Below are positions 47,167 through 58,204 of a stretch of 64,000 nucleotides of DNA, one piece after another. How positions within the stretch are numbered: position 1 is the stretch's first letter; each line of letters begins with the position of its first letter. A program made the position numbers and the translations under genes. The stretch comes from Aquatica leii (taxonomy: Eukaryota; Arthropoda; Insecta; Coleoptera; Lampyridae), in NCBI GenBank assembly GCA_035610365.1, contig CM069437.1, positions 58,056,093 through 58,120,092 of the forward strand. Direction: 5' to 3'. The notes beneath the pieces are model-generated. The model saw nothing but the letters and a program-made list of their open reading frames with translations. It was not told the origin of the DNA and made no database searches.

Positions 47167-47970
47167 TTCTTCAATAAGTCGTTCGTCATAATCGGTAGGC
47201 TGGAATTGTTCACGTAAAAACTTAACTAAGTCTTCCCAAGAATTAACTGAATTACAAATAGATCTAACAAAAATCAATGCATGACCTGTAAAAAGATCAG
47301 TACACTCCAAAAATAACTGATGACTTGAAACGTTACGCGATAATTGAAGTTCGGCAACTCGTTCTAAAAATGCATTCAACGAAATTGATTTTGCATCACC
47401 AGAAAACTTTAAGTTCCATTTCGAAACTGAAACACTCTTAACATGACTAACAAAATTTTGACTAACAGCAGAAGACGTCGTTAAAGCGGTATCAACTACA
47501 GAAGGTTGAACGATAGGTTCGATGACTTCATCGGCGGAAGTAGACGGATTAGAAACAACAATTTGCTTATCCAAAAGTTCATACTGCGAAATTAAAACAA
47601 CTAAATCTTTTAAAAACTCATCTTTAACTTGTGAATCGTCACCTTGAACAGGAATAGAATTGCCAATACGGTTTAACAAATATTTAATTTTGGTTTCAAT
47701 AGTAGAAGAAATTTTTGTAGTTGGAGTAATTTTCAATGAATCTATTAATTTTCTAAGCTCATCGATACCTTCTCGAATCGCTAATTTATCTGCATTAAAA
47801 TCGAAAGGATACGCAGGACGAGATATTTTGCCGGTAGCTTCTTCAATAAGAAAATTCTTGAGTAAACCTCGTAATACGACAACACCTAAAGATGCATCAC
47901 CACCTCTAATCAAAATTTCATAACGTAATTCGTTATGCGATAAACGATCAACAATCAATTTGTAACCCAT
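47167..47970 (-). pseudogene. truncated gag of the left unit
   Basis: About 268 codons from ATG at 47970 are identical in protein to the first part of the gag at 53761-55170, ending where the deletion joins LTR sequence; the read-through adds about 15 unrelated residues to a stop at 47119. It lacks the zinc knuckles and the frameshift signal. Confidence 0.88.
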
Positions 47971-48074
47971 TTTAAAATGAAATTACAAAACGGTAAAACT
48001 TTTCAAAAATCACGAAACTTAACAGGCAAACTAAAATTCGAAAAATGCCACACGATGGAGACGCCAAATATTTA

Positions 48075-50028
48075 TGTTACATGCCAAAGTTAAAACAATG
48101 TCACTGCCTGAAATGAGGTAACATAAACGGTGTTGTGCCACTAGCTCAATGGAGAAAGGGTGGGTTATATTTAAAAGTTTCGTGATTGAATTGGATTGAC
48201 TTGACGAAAACACAAAATCGAAAAGTAATAATGTCGAAATCAAAGGGCGCCAGGAAGGAGTAAAGCTTAGTAGACTTCTGGCCCTTGCCAACCACAAGTC
48301 CGCTTCTGTAGAATACACCCTAAACGGACTTACCTTGATAGAGTGTATTTCACTAAAATCTGTAATAAGCTAATAAAGTTATACACGCGGAGGCCGACGG
48401 AATTAAAAGCTCTTTACATTTAACCATTTAGCATTTATTTGAACAAATTAAAACAAAATGAATAAAATAATAAAATAATTGAATTGAAATTAACAAAATT
48501 AATCACACAAAACAGAAACAAAGAACGCAAAATGAAAGTTTGAATAAATACATAATACAGAACAAAATAATAATAGTAAAAAAAAAATATATAAAATTGG
48601 TAAACATTAATTACCAAAACAAAACAAAAATTCACGGCCGTGTGCGCGTCGAAATTAATTAATTATAAAATCAAATGTACTTAAATAACTTAAAACTAAT
48701 ATATATAATTTGAATCGATAATTCGGTCCCGTTTAATAAATTTTTAACTCGGGATAATAACACAGTTCCGCCAAATACGGACATGAATTAGTTACATTAA
48801 CGTTAACTTCGAGACACTTGTAATACTTTTTCTTAATATTCAAAGCTTTTAACACTTAATCGCGTAAACAAAAAAAATTTCACATATCGATAGATGGTGC
48901 AAAATAAATACCTTGAATTATTTGTAGTCGGGCTTTTGGTTAGCGTAGGCCAGGAGACGTCCGGAACCTCGATAGGGTACCAAATCCAGATGAATAATTT
49001 ACCAACGGAAGATTTATTATTGATCCGCCCCCAAGGCGAAAGATATGAGATTGCGAAACAAACTCACGCAGAAATTCACTTAACGTTACATACTAACTTA
49101 ATTCGGAAAACAGTGATCTCCATGAACCGTAATTACGAAAAGGAAAGTTTTGTTTTCCACTTAAAGAATCACTGAACCATTTTCATTTACTTCCGCGGTA
49201 ACTACTAGCAAAGGTGAATTATCACCCGCGATAACTACATTCTGACGACTGTCAACCAACTAACTTCGAACTCTCTTCATTTACCAAAATCACATCTATA
49301 TATCAACTTTTTTTTGACTACCCTTTCCACAAAGGCTGTGTTCAAAATTTCAAGAACGAAAATACTCTCATTAAGAAGTGCGATAAGAAGGTAATCAGTC
49401 CCCATTACGTCATATTTATAGCATTTGGACACAGCATTTCGCTTGTACGTGAAAATGTCAAATTGACAAAATATTATATTACAAGAATTTAAACTGCCTA
49501 ATAAATTAAGATAATGACTTAATTTTTCCACGTAATCTAAACGATTGACACAAAGAAATCAAAGTACGACTGTACTGAGAATGCACTTGAACAAAGAACT
49601 TTTGAACCAACTTAAAATAAACAAACGGCGGAAATATATTTAATTACGATTATATCTCAAAAGGGAAACATAAATTACAACTGGAATTCTCAACAAACCA
49701 AGTGAAATACTCAATAAACAAAATCGCGAAATCAGATGATTCACGACGTAACAAAATACAAAACTTTATCAACAATTTAAATTGTAACTTTGAATTTAAA
49801 AACGTAAAATAACTTATTAAACTCAATCTAAAATCCTATTAAAACAAATTCAAAATACATTAAATGAAAATCGTTAATCCAAATACTGTGTCCGTTACCA
49901 AAAATTACTTAAACAACCAATCGAAGAAACCCAAAAAAAAAAACAAAAACGAATACTCAGCCAGCAGAATCGATTTACGGGGTCTGACATAAAAAGATAA
50001 CTGCTGCAATCCCCAAACGCAGGTTACA
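48075..50028 (-). repeat. LTR (middle copy), 1954 bp
   Basis: Plus-strand ends are TGTTACATGCC and CGCAGGTTACA; in element sense it begins TGTAACCTGCG and ends GGCATGTAACA. It serves as the 3' LTR of the full unit and the 5' LTR of the truncated unit. Open frames inside it (for example 48894-49175, plus strand) are antisense, recur in the other LTR because the LTRs are copies, and show no family signature. Confidence 0.9.
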
Positions 50029-50040
50029 CCTCCCCTACTT
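50029..50040 (-). promoter_or_regulatory. polypurine tract
   Basis: In element sense AAGTAGGGGAGG directly abuts the LTR start TGTAACC. This is the expected place and composition for the primer of plus-strand DNA synthesis. Confidence 0.8.
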
Positions 50041-50548
50041 AAAGAGGGATTTCTTAAATCACTCTATAAGTAGCCACAAAACAACAACAAAACACAAAAA
50101 AAATGAAAACCCATAACCTAACAAAAAAAATGAAACGATAACTAAGCCTATGGTTCTCGCGATCTCGCAATCATCGAGAACCCCTAACAAAACTAATCGG
50201 AAAAACTAAACGATAAGAAGGGTAGCATATGTTTGGGTTCGACACAGATCACTCAATGCTGCACAATAGAAGAAGGCGCGCTGCGCTTCACGAGATCCGC
50301 GCATTGCGTTTTTCCCACAACTAAAGCCCTCACCGAGCGATGGCACTTAGCCGCAAACACTACAGAAATAAAAGATAAGAACAGACAAGATAGCAGAAGA
50401 AAGAAAAATGGAAATGACAGAACCGTTGTTTAGTCGCCTCTTACGACAAGTGGTGTCCCCACTGTAGAGAGATATTCTTAGTCCGTCTCTACACGGAACC
50501 CAAAAACGAAACTAACTAACCTAAATAAACGATAGAACAATATGAAAC
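50041..50548 (-). other. untranslated segment between pol and polypurine tract
   Basis: About 510 bases with no conserved open frame. It includes a GC-richer part (50260-50470) with TTAGTCGCCTCTTACGACA, a word I have seen in other arthropod repeats, suggesting captured repeat DNA. No env-like product is encoded. Confidence 0.5.
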
Positions 50549-53500
50549 CTATTTATCCCCAGTCGGGTTTAATTTTAAGTCCTTGGCGTTCCATATGCCT
50601 TTAGATGCTCCCGTGTCATCAGACAACTCATAGGTCTGATATGAAACTTTCCGTTTTACGTAAAACGGACCGATAAACTTAGGTGCCAGTTTGGCCGAGA
50701 AATATCGAGATGCATCAGAAAGGACATAATTCTTTCGCCACGCTGTGTCTCCCACCTCAAAAGGTGCTGGACGACGACGTAAATCGTAATAATGTTTAGC
50801 GCGGACATAAGCGGCATTTAAGCGATTCTTAATGTCGACGTAAACTTCTCTAAAAGCTGGGCCTCTTTCGGCCAAAAAGGTACGATCTGCAAAAGCTAGA
50901 TCGTCGATAGTGTCGGAGTCGGTAGTTTTTCCATGACGTGATCCGTCGAGACAGATTTCACGTCCAAAATTAGCGAAAAACGGCGTTAAGCCGGTGACTT
51001 CATGTACAGCGGTACGAATAGCACATGCTACTTTAGCAAGATACTTATCCCAATGTCGATGGTTGTCTTCGATATATGACGATAGCATTGTCTTCATGAC
51101 TCGGTTGACTCTTTCGGTTGGATTCGCTTGTGGATGATAATTAGCGTTAAAAATAATTTTAGACTTATATGACGAAACCATTTTCTTAAACTCTGCACTA
51201 CGAAACTGTGTGCCGTTATCGCACAAAAGATACTGAGGAACTCCAAACATTAAAAAGACATCTTCTTCAAGACGTTTAGTAACTGCTGCTGCAGTAGCGG
51301 AACGTAACGGGAAAAATAAAACAAATTTAGAAAAATAATCGGCAACTACAAGGATATATGAATAACCACTCTTAGATCGCGGTAGCGGTCCAACAAGATC
51401 GGTAGAAATCAACTGCCAAGGTTTGTCCACAACAGGATGACGGGTCATAAGGCCAGCAGGACGTTTCTGTTCTGGCTTATGCGTGATACAAACTTTACAA
51501 CCATTGATGTAACGAATAACGTCAGCCTTCATCTTAGGCCAGTAATAAAGCGGAACAATTCGTTCGAGAGTCTTAAAAATGCCAAGGTGTCCAGCGGTAG
51601 GCTCATCGTGAAACTTTGACAATATTTCGAGTCGTTTAGACTTAGGCACAACTTCTCTCCAATTGTCATTCTCAGAACGAAGATCGGGATAGTCTACGGT
51701 AACATGCTTAAATAGCTTTCCGTTACTAATTTTCCACTGTGGAAAAGCGTTAGGTTTTGAACGTACACGTTCCATAAGTTTCGTTAACCATTTGTCCGAA
51801 GACTTAGGTTCGGTAGTGTCACAATCGGTAGTAATGTTGTCGATAGCTGGTACTGAACGAGATAATGCGTCAGGTACGACATGATCCTTTCCTTTACGAT
51901 GAATGATCGTAAAATCAAATTGCTGCAGTCTAACAGCCCAACGTGCTAGACGACCGGTAGCTTCCTTTAAATTATGTAACCAGACTAATGATGCGTGATC
52001 GATAACTACAGTGAAAGTTGTTCCTTCAAGATAAGGGCGTAATTTTTCAATAGACCAAAGGACAGCCAAACACTCCTTTTCGGTAGTGGAATACTTGCAT
52101 TCACACTTTGTGAGCGACCTACTATTGTAACAAATAACACGTTCTTCACCGTCGATCAACTGGGTAAGAACTGAACCAAGACCAAAATCGGAAGCGTCAG
52201 TTTGAACTGTAAACGGAACATTAAAATCAGGGCAAGACAAAATAGGTGCGGAAACTAAACAATTCTTAATGATCTGAAAGGCTTCATCACAATCACTAGT
52301 CCAATTGAAGCTGGAATTCTTCTTTAACAGAGACGTCAATGGAGCGATAATTGTCGAAAAATTCGGTACAAATCGGCGATACCACGAGGCCATGCCTATA
52401 ATTCTTCTAACTTCAGCGACACCAGTGGGAACTGGAGTACGCAAAATTGCATCAACCTTTTCCGGGTCAACCGACAAACCAGTAGAATTTACGATAAAAC
52501 CAAGATACTTAAGTTCAGGTTTACAAAAATGACATTTGTCTTTACTTAACATCAAATTAGCCTCTCTAAGGCGACGAAGAACTTCAGTTAACACTTCCAT
52601 GTGTTTCTCGAAGGAAGGAGCGCAAATAATGACGTCATCTAAATAAACGTAAGGTTCTAATTCGGGACCTAAAACTCGATCAATCAACCTCTGCCAAGAA
52701 GCTGGTGCGTTAGCTAAACCAAACGGTAAACGCGTGAATTGGAATAACCCACGGTTCGGAACTGTAAAAGCGGTATACTGCTTAGACTCTTCGCTTAAAG
52801 GAATCTGCCAATAAGCGGACTTAATGTCGAGAGATGAAATAAACTTAGCGTCACGAAGACGATCCAAAATAGACGAAACGTAAGGTAAAGGATAAGCGTC
52901 CTTTTCGGTAACCTTGTTGACTTTTCTAAAGTCCACGCAAAAACGATAAGAGTTGTCCTTCTTCTTCACCAATAAGATCGGGCTCGACCAAGCGCTGTTT
53001 GATTTTTCTACAACGCCTAACTTTAACATTTTCTCTAACTCCAGATCGATTTGTTTCTGGATAAATGGCGAAACTCGGTAATAACGTTGCTTGATTGGTT
53101 CGGAAGTAGTTTTGATCTGATGTTCGATCAAGTTGGTGCATCCAAAATTTTCATTCGAAGAAGAAAAGTGATTACTAACTAAATTGTCTAACTGATTAAG
53201 CTGTTCTGAGGAAAGATCGAGACGAGACTTAATAACGGAATCTTTATCTTCCAATTGTGAAATGGTGTCCATATTTTCGAAACGCCATTCACCTTTTCTA
53301 AGATCAGGAACGATACCTGCTTGTTTCCAAAAATCAACACCTAAAATTAAATTATGCGGAACGTCAGGAACAACTAAAACTTCTAAAACAATAATTTTTC
53401 CTTTAAGTTCGATTGGGACGAGAAGTGAACCTAAACTTTGTACTGATTTACCATTAGCTACAACACAATTAACTTTAACTGACTTATTTAACTCTAAACC

Positions 53501-53779
53501 TAACTGACTCAAAATTTCCCAACCCTTAGAACCAACAATAGTGCGAGAAGCGCCACTATCTAATAAACTCAAAATTTCGTGACCAAAAACTTTAACGTAG
53601 ACAAAAGGTCTTTCGTCAGACTCAGCAGACTCGAAAACATAATCTAACACAACTTTATTCTTAACAAAACTCTTATTCTTTGAAGAATGTAGACTATTAA
53701 AATAGACAGCCGATTTAACTTTGACCTCTGACGTCACTAAACGGCTTCTTAGTACGTCCTTTACTCGTTTCCCGAACAC
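50549..53779 (-). CDS. pol: gypsy Pol polyprotein (protease, RT, RNase H, integrase), reached by -1 frameshift
   Basis: The frame is open from about 53779 to the stop at 50549 (1076 codons) and overlaps the end of gag; the first codon is GTG, so it has no own start and is in the -1 frame of gag. Using that frame's numbering: protease LLDSGAS (D74); RT with FTRLPFGLANAP and catalytic YLDD (379-382); RNase H TDAS (D528) and E568; integrase zinc region H724, H731, C761, C764; catalytic D794, D854 and E889 (35 residues between the last two); C-terminal GPF...Y.L GPY/F-like module. It copies genomic RNA to DNA and integrates it. All key residues are present and there are no stops, so it may be functional. 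Confidence 0.93.
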   Translation of the reverse strand: MFGKRVKDVLRSRLVTSEVKVKSAVYFNSLHSSKNKSFVKNKVVLDYVFESAESDERPFVYVKVFGHEILSLLDSGASRTIVGSKGWEILSQLGLELNKSVKVNCVVANGKSVQSLGSLLVPIELKGKIIVLEVLVVPDVPHNLILGVDFWKQAGIVPDLRKGEWRFENMDTISQLEDKDSVIKSRLDLSSEQLNQLDNLVSNHFSSSNENFGCTNLIEHQIKTTSEPIKQRYYRVSPFIQKQIDLELEKMLKLGVVEKSNSAWSSPILLVKKKDNSYRFCVDFRKVNKVTEKDAYPLPYVSSILDRLRDAKFISSLDIKSAYWQIPLSEESKQYTAFTVPNRGLFQFTRLPFGLANAPASWQRLIDRVLGPELEPYVYLDDVIICAPSFEKHMEVLTEVLRRLREANLMLSKDKCHFCKPELKYLGFIVNSTGLSVDPEKVDAILRTPVPTGVAEVRRIIGMASWYRRFVPNFSTIIAPLTSLLKKNSSFNWTSDCDEAFQIIKNCLVSAPILSCPDFNVPFTVQTDASDFGLGSVLTQLIDGEERVICYNSRSLTKCECKYSTTEKECLAVLWSIEKLRPYLEGTTFTVVIDHASLVWLHNLKEATGRLARWAVRLQQFDFTIIHRKGKDHVVPDALSRSVPAIDNITTDCDTTEPKSSDKWLTKLMERVRSKPNAFPQWKISNGKLFKHVTVDYPDLRSENDNWREVVPKSKRLEILSKFHDEPTAGHLGIFKTLERIVPLYYWPKMKADVIRYINGCKVCITHKPEQKRPAGLMTRHPVVDKPWQLISTDLVGPLPRSKSGYSYILVVADYFSKFVLFFPLRSATAAAVTKRLEEDVFLMFGVPQYLLCDNGTQFRSAEFKKMVSSYKSKIIFNANYHPQANPTERVNRVMKTMLSSYIEDNHRHWDKYLAKVACAIRTAVHEVTGLTPFFANFGREICLDGSRHGKTTDSDTIDDLAFADRTFLAERGPAFREVYVDIKNRLNAAYVRAKHYYDLRRRPAPFEVGDTAWRKNYVLSDASRYFSAKLAPKFIGPFYVKRKVSYQTYELSDDTGASKGIWNAKDLKLNPTGDK
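53730..53773 (-). promoter_or_regulatory. -1 ribosomal frameshift signal between gag and pol
   Basis: Slippery heptamer G GGA AAC at 53773-53767, in the gag frame exactly X XXY YYZ, four bases before the gag stop codon (TAA 53763-53761). After an 8-base spacer a hairpin follows: 53758-53749 pairs with 53740-53730 (10 bp, one bulged G at 53735), loop 8 bases. Pol is open in the -1 frame from this point. Confidence 0.82.
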
Positions 53780-55170
53780 TTAGAACAAGTGCGGACCGTA
53801 ATGTTAGATTTTCCACAACGATAACAAAATAAACCTTTCTTAGGTTCTTTGCAAGAAGCAGCTCGATGGTTAGGCTTCCTACAATTCCAACATAATTGCG
53901 GACTACTTCGATTAGAAGAAGCAGGCGCATTAACGATAGCTAACCTTCGTGAAGAAGGTGCGATACTAGAAGACGGTACTCGTAAATTTTGTCTTTGTCT
54001 AACAGGTGGTGTAGATTTTTCACCACTACTAACGTTATTCGAAGAACGAGAAACTACAATGTCCTTAACTTGAGATGTAACGTAAGCGAGATCAGGCTCC
54101 ATGTCCTGCTTTCTACGAGATGGAGGCGTGTAAGCTTCAATAGCTTGCATGCGGTCCTCGATAATACGACCAAATTTAATTAACTCTTCAATTGAAGTAA
54201 CCGACGACAAACCAAGCTGAGTTTGATAAACGGGAGAAATATTTCTTAATAAAATCTTTAACTGCTTTTCTTCAGAAAAAGGCTCATCGAGACGTGAAAA
54301 CATGTTGCGAATAATTGCAACGTAAATACCCATAGGCTCATCATTAGCTTGAGTACGACGCTTAATTTCTTCAATAAGTCGTTCGTCATAATCGGTAGGC
54401 TGGAATTGTTCACGTAAAAACTTAACTAAGTCTTCCCAAGAATTAACTGAATTACAAATAGATCTAACAAAAATCAATGCATGACCTGTAAAAAGATCAG
54501 TACACTCCAAAAATAACTGATGACTTGAAACGTTACGCGATAATTGAAGTTCGGCAACTCGTTCTAAAAATGCATTCAACGAAATTGATTTTGCATCACC
54601 AGAAAACTTTAAGTTCCATTTCGAAACTGAAACACTCTTAACATGACTAACAAAATTTTGACTAACAGCAGAAGACGTCGTTAAAGCGGTATCAACTACA
54701 GAAGGTTGAACGATAGGTTCGATGACTTCATCGGCGGAAGTAGACGGATTAGAAACAACAATTTGCTTATCCAAAAGTTCATACTGCGAAATTAAAACAA
54801 CTAAATCTTTTAAAAACTCATCTTTAACTTGTGAATCGTCACCTTGAACAGGAATAGAATTGCCAATACGGTTTAACAAATATTTAATTTTGGTTTCAAT
54901 AGTAGAAGAAATTTTTGTAGTTGGAGTAATTTTCAATGAATCTATTAATTTTCTAAGCTCATCGATACCTTCTCGAATCGCTAATTTATCTGCATTAAAA
55001 TCGAAAGGATACGCAGGACGAGATATTTTGCCGGTAGCTTCTTCAATAAGAAAATTCTTGAGTAAACCTCGTAATACGACAACACCTAAAGATGCATCAC
55101 CACCTCTAATCAAAATTTCATAACGTAATTCGTTATGCGATAAACGATCAACAATCAATTTGTAACCCAT
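53761..55170 (-). CDS. gag: gypsy Gag, 469 residues, two zinc knuckles
   Basis: ATG at 55170 (MGYKLIVDRLSH), stop at 53761. The central region (about residues 180-320) is the capsid-like retrotransposon Gag domain with WEDLVKFLREQFQP and an R...GE....Y-type stretch. A basic region leads to two zinc knuckles near the C-terminus: CWNCRKPNHRAASC is canonical CX2CX4HX4C, while CYRCGKSNITVRTC has Ile where His is expected. Gag would package the RNA and build the particle. Translation of Pol follows by frameshift at the last codons. Identical over 268 residues to the truncated copy at 47167-47970. Confidence 0.92.
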   Translation of the reverse strand: MGYKLIVDRLSHNELRYEILIRGGDASLGVVVLRGLLKNFLIEEATGKISRPAYPFDFNADKLAIREGIDELRKLIDSLKITPTTKISSTIETKIKYLLNRIGNSIPVQGDDSQVKDEFLKDLVVLISQYELLDKQIVVSNPSTSADEVIEPIVQPSVVDTALTTSSAVSQNFVSHVKSVSVSKWNLKFSGDAKSISLNAFLERVAELQLSRNVSSHQLFLECTDLFTGHALIFVRSICNSVNSWEDLVKFLREQFQPTDYDERLIEEIKRRTQANDEPMGIYVAIIRNMFSRLDEPFSEEKQLKILLRNISPVYQTQLGLSSVTSIEELIKFGRIIEDRMQAIEAYTPPSRRKQDMEPDLAYVTSQVKDIVVSRSSNNVSSGEKSTPPVRQRQNLRVPSSSIAPSSRRLAIVNAPASSNRSSPQLCWNCRKPNHRAASCKEPKKGLFCYRCGKSNITVRTCSKCSGNE

Positions 55171-55274
55171 TTTAAAATGAAATTACAAAACGGTAAAACT
55201 TTCCAAAAATCACGAAACTTAACAGGCAAACTAAAATTCGAAAAATGCCACACGATGGAGACGCCAAATATTTA
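55171..55274 (-). promoter_or_regulatory. leader with primer-binding region
   Basis: Between the LTR end (GGCATGTAACA) and gag ATG lie 104 bases. TGGCGTCTCCATCGTGTGG starts 8 bases after the LTR; TGG... fits a tRNA 3'-CCA primer site. The tRNA is not assigned. The same leader occurs at 47971-48074. Confidence 0.6.
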
Positions 55275-57225
55275 TGTTACATGCCAAAGTTAAAACAATG
55301 TCACTGCCTGAAATGAGGTAACATAAACGGTGTTGTGCCACTAGCTCAATGGAGAAAGGGTGGGTTATATTTAAAAGTTTCGTGATTGAATTGGATTGAC
55401 TTGACGAAAACACAAAATCGAAAAGTAATAATGTCGAAATCAAAGGGCGCCAGGAAGGAGTAAAGCTTAGTAGACTTCTGGCCCTTGCCAACCACAAGTC
55501 CGCTTCTGTAGAATACACCCTAAACGGACTTACCTTGATAGAGTGTATTTCACTAAAATCTGTAATAAGCTAATAAAGTTACACACGGGGAGGCCGACGG
55601 AATTAAAAGCTCTTTACATTTAACCATTTAGCATTTATTTGAACAAATTAAAACAAAATGAATAAAATAATAAAATAATTGAATTGAAATTAACAAAATT
55701 AATCACACAAAACAGAAACAAAGAACGCAAAATGAAAGTTTGAATAAATACATAATACAGAACAAAATAATAATAGTAAAAAAAATATATAAAATTGGTA
55801 AACATTAATTACCAAAACAAAACAAAAATTCACGGCCGTGTGCGCGTCGAAATTAATTAATTATAAAATCAAATGTACTTAAATAACTTAAAACTAATAT
55901 ATATAATTTGAATCGATAATTCGGTCCCGTTTAATAAATTTTTAACTCGGGATAATAACACAGTTCCGCCAAATACGGACATGAATTAGTTACATTAACG
56001 TTAACTTCGAGACACTTGTAATACTTTTTCTTAATATTCAAAGCTTTTAACACTTAATCGCGTAAACAAAAAAAATTTCACATATCGATAGATGGTGCAA
56101 AATAAATACCTTGAATTATTTGTAGTCGGGCTTTTGGTTAGCGTAGGCCAGGAGACGTCCGGAACCTCGATAGGGTACCAAATCCAGATGAATAATTTAC
56201 CAACGGAAGATTTATTATTGATCCGCCCCCAAGGCGAAAGATATGAGATTGCGAAACAAACTCACGCAGAAATTCACTTAACGTTACATACTAACTTAAT
56301 TCGGAAAACAGTGATCTCCATGAACCGTAATTACGAAAAGGAAAGTTTTGTTTTCCACTTAAAGAATCACTGAACCATTTTCATTTACTTCCGCGGTAAC
56401 TACTAGCAAAGGTGAATTATCACCCGCGATAACTACATTCTGACGACTGTCAACCAACTAACTTCGAACTCTCTTCATTTACCAAAATCACATCTATATA
56501 TCAACTTTTTTTCGACTACCCTTTCCACAAAGGCTGTGTTCAAAATTTCAAGAACGAAAATACTCTCATTAAGAAGTGCGATAAAGAGGTAATCAGTCCC
56601 CATTACGTCATATTTATAGCATTTGGACACAGCATTTCGCTTGTACGTGAAAATGTCAAATTGACAAAATATTATATTACAAGAATTTAAACTGCCTAAT
56701 AAATTAAGATAATGACTTAATTTTTCCACGTAATCTAAACGATTGACACAAAGAAATCAAAGTACGACTGTACTGAGAATGCACTTGAACAAAGAACTTT
56801 TGAACCAACTTAAAATAAACAAACGGCGGAAATATATTTAATTACGATTATATCTCAGAAGGGAAACATAAATTACAACTGGAATTCTCAACAAACCAAG
56901 TGAAACACTCAATAAACAAAATCGCGAAATCAGATGATTCACGACGTAACAAAATACAAAACTTTATCAACAATTTAAATTGTAACTTTGAATTTAAAAA
57001 CGTAAAATAACTTATTAAACTCAATCTGAAATCCTATTAAAACAAATTCAAAATACATTAAATGAAAATCGTCAATCCAAATACTGTGTCCGTTACCAAA
57101 AATTACTTAAACAACCAATCGAAGAAACCCAAAAAAAAAACAAAAACGAATACTCAGCCAGCAGAATCGATTTACGGGGTCTGACATAAAAAGATAACTG
57201 CTGCAATCCCCAAACGCAGGTTACA
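55275..57225 (-). repeat. LTR (right, 5' copy), 1951 bp
   Basis: Same ends as the middle LTR. Differences seen by eye include TATACACGCGG/CACACGGGG near 55583, homopolymer lengths near 55783 and 57133, and single substitutions near 56512, 56584, 56858, 56905, 57028 and 57072. It should carry the promoter of the element. Confidence 0.9.
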
Positions 57226-57229
57226 AACT

Positions 57230-58060
57230 TATAAGGTATACTTTTTATATCATAAACAAGGTTTCACCGGGCAAAATTTATACGTATTTTCTAACCCCGA
57301 AGTATAAATTTTGATCACTTTCTATTTATTTACATTTTCTAATACACATACTTCTTATTTCTAGATTTGCGTCGTTATAATTTAACTAAAGTATTGCAAA
57401 GAGTTGTAAAACCTAAAGGCTATAAGAAAATGACAATAAGGTATGGAAAGTTAGCATTGGAGATACATGGAAGTTTTTTAGTTCTGAAGTGAGAACAGTG
57501 GCAGATATTTGTGTACTGTTATAAACAAACTGAAATAATTTTGCATCAAAAACAAAATTATGTTACACTATTCTAATAGTAATAGATCGTGAGGATGACC
57601 ATAATTTAATTTGCTTTAGTAACGGATAATATTACTCATTTATACAATATAAAAAACCGTTTTTGTTAAATTATCTTGACTGCGATAGAAGAAAAGGTTT
57701 GTGGTTAGCAACATGTAAAATTATTTTTTTTAAATTGTTGCTCAAGTTCTGTTTCAGTTTTGTTTATATTATTTACGTTTTATTTATTTGAATAATGTTT
57801 TATTTTTTATAATAATTTGTATTATTATATAATACTATTATGTGTTATTAGTTATGTATTAGTTCTTGTATTATGTGTTCTATTTAAACCATTTAGTTGT
57901 AGAAGTATGGTGGTGTACTTATAACTGCATTAAAATTGTGTAATCATCGTAAAAAAATAAACATTTTTTGAAACTCGAAATATATGTTTTACTAATTTAT
58001 AAAATATATATGAGAAATATCTTGTGATTATTTTCGTATAAGAAGAGTAAAATTAACTCC
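57230..58060. other. AT-rich flank of the gypsy insertion
   Basis: No gene or repeat end recognised. Confidence 0.4.
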
Positions 58061-58066
58061 GAAATT

Positions 58067-58200
58067 ATGATTAATATTCATAATTGTTAATCCACTATTC
58101 TGAATATCACTTAATAAACAATACTTTATTTATCACATATTATGATTGGCTGCTTAAAAAGTTATTCTGTATTTAATAAGAGTTTATGAATATTAATCAT
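58067..58200. repeat. inverted repeat, 16-bp perfect arms
   Basis: ATGATTAATATTCATA at 58067-58082 and its reverse complement at 58185-58200, with weaker similarity outwards. Probably a small MITE; the non-LTR fragment resumes right after it. Confidence 0.65.
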
Positions 58201-58204
58201 AAAA

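Larger units (their letters stand above)
47048..57225 (-). mobile_element. young Ty3/gypsy retrotransposon with extra truncated unit
   Basis: On the minus strand the order from right to left is LTR (57225-55275), leader, gag, pol, polypurine tract, LTR (50028-48075), leader, truncated gag (47970-47167), and a 115-bp end of a third LTR (47162-47048). AACT flanks the whole array at 47044-47047 and 57226-57229. So one insertion site contains two units sharing the middle LTR, and the left unit has lost all of pol, the rest of gag and most of its LTR. gag and pol of the right unit are open. The full-length LTRs differ at about ten positions by eye in 1.95 kb, so the element is recent. Confidence 0.9.

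Noticed and set aside
48894..49175. Open frame on the plus strand, repeated at 56092-56373
   Set aside because: It lies antisense inside both LTRs and is preserved only because the LTRs are near-identical; no domain or codon pattern supports a gene.
50041..50548. env gene between pol and the 3' LTR
   Set aside because: Only short open frames, no signal peptide or membrane anchor on the minus strand.
52926..53141. Small open frames overlapping gag and pol in other frames and on the other strand
   Set aside because: Shadows of the long gag and pol frames; no independent signature.
44086..58204. Single giant transposon filling the gap in the non-LTR element
   Set aside because: The two edges show only weak mutual similarity and no clear target duplication; separate nested insertions explain the contents better.
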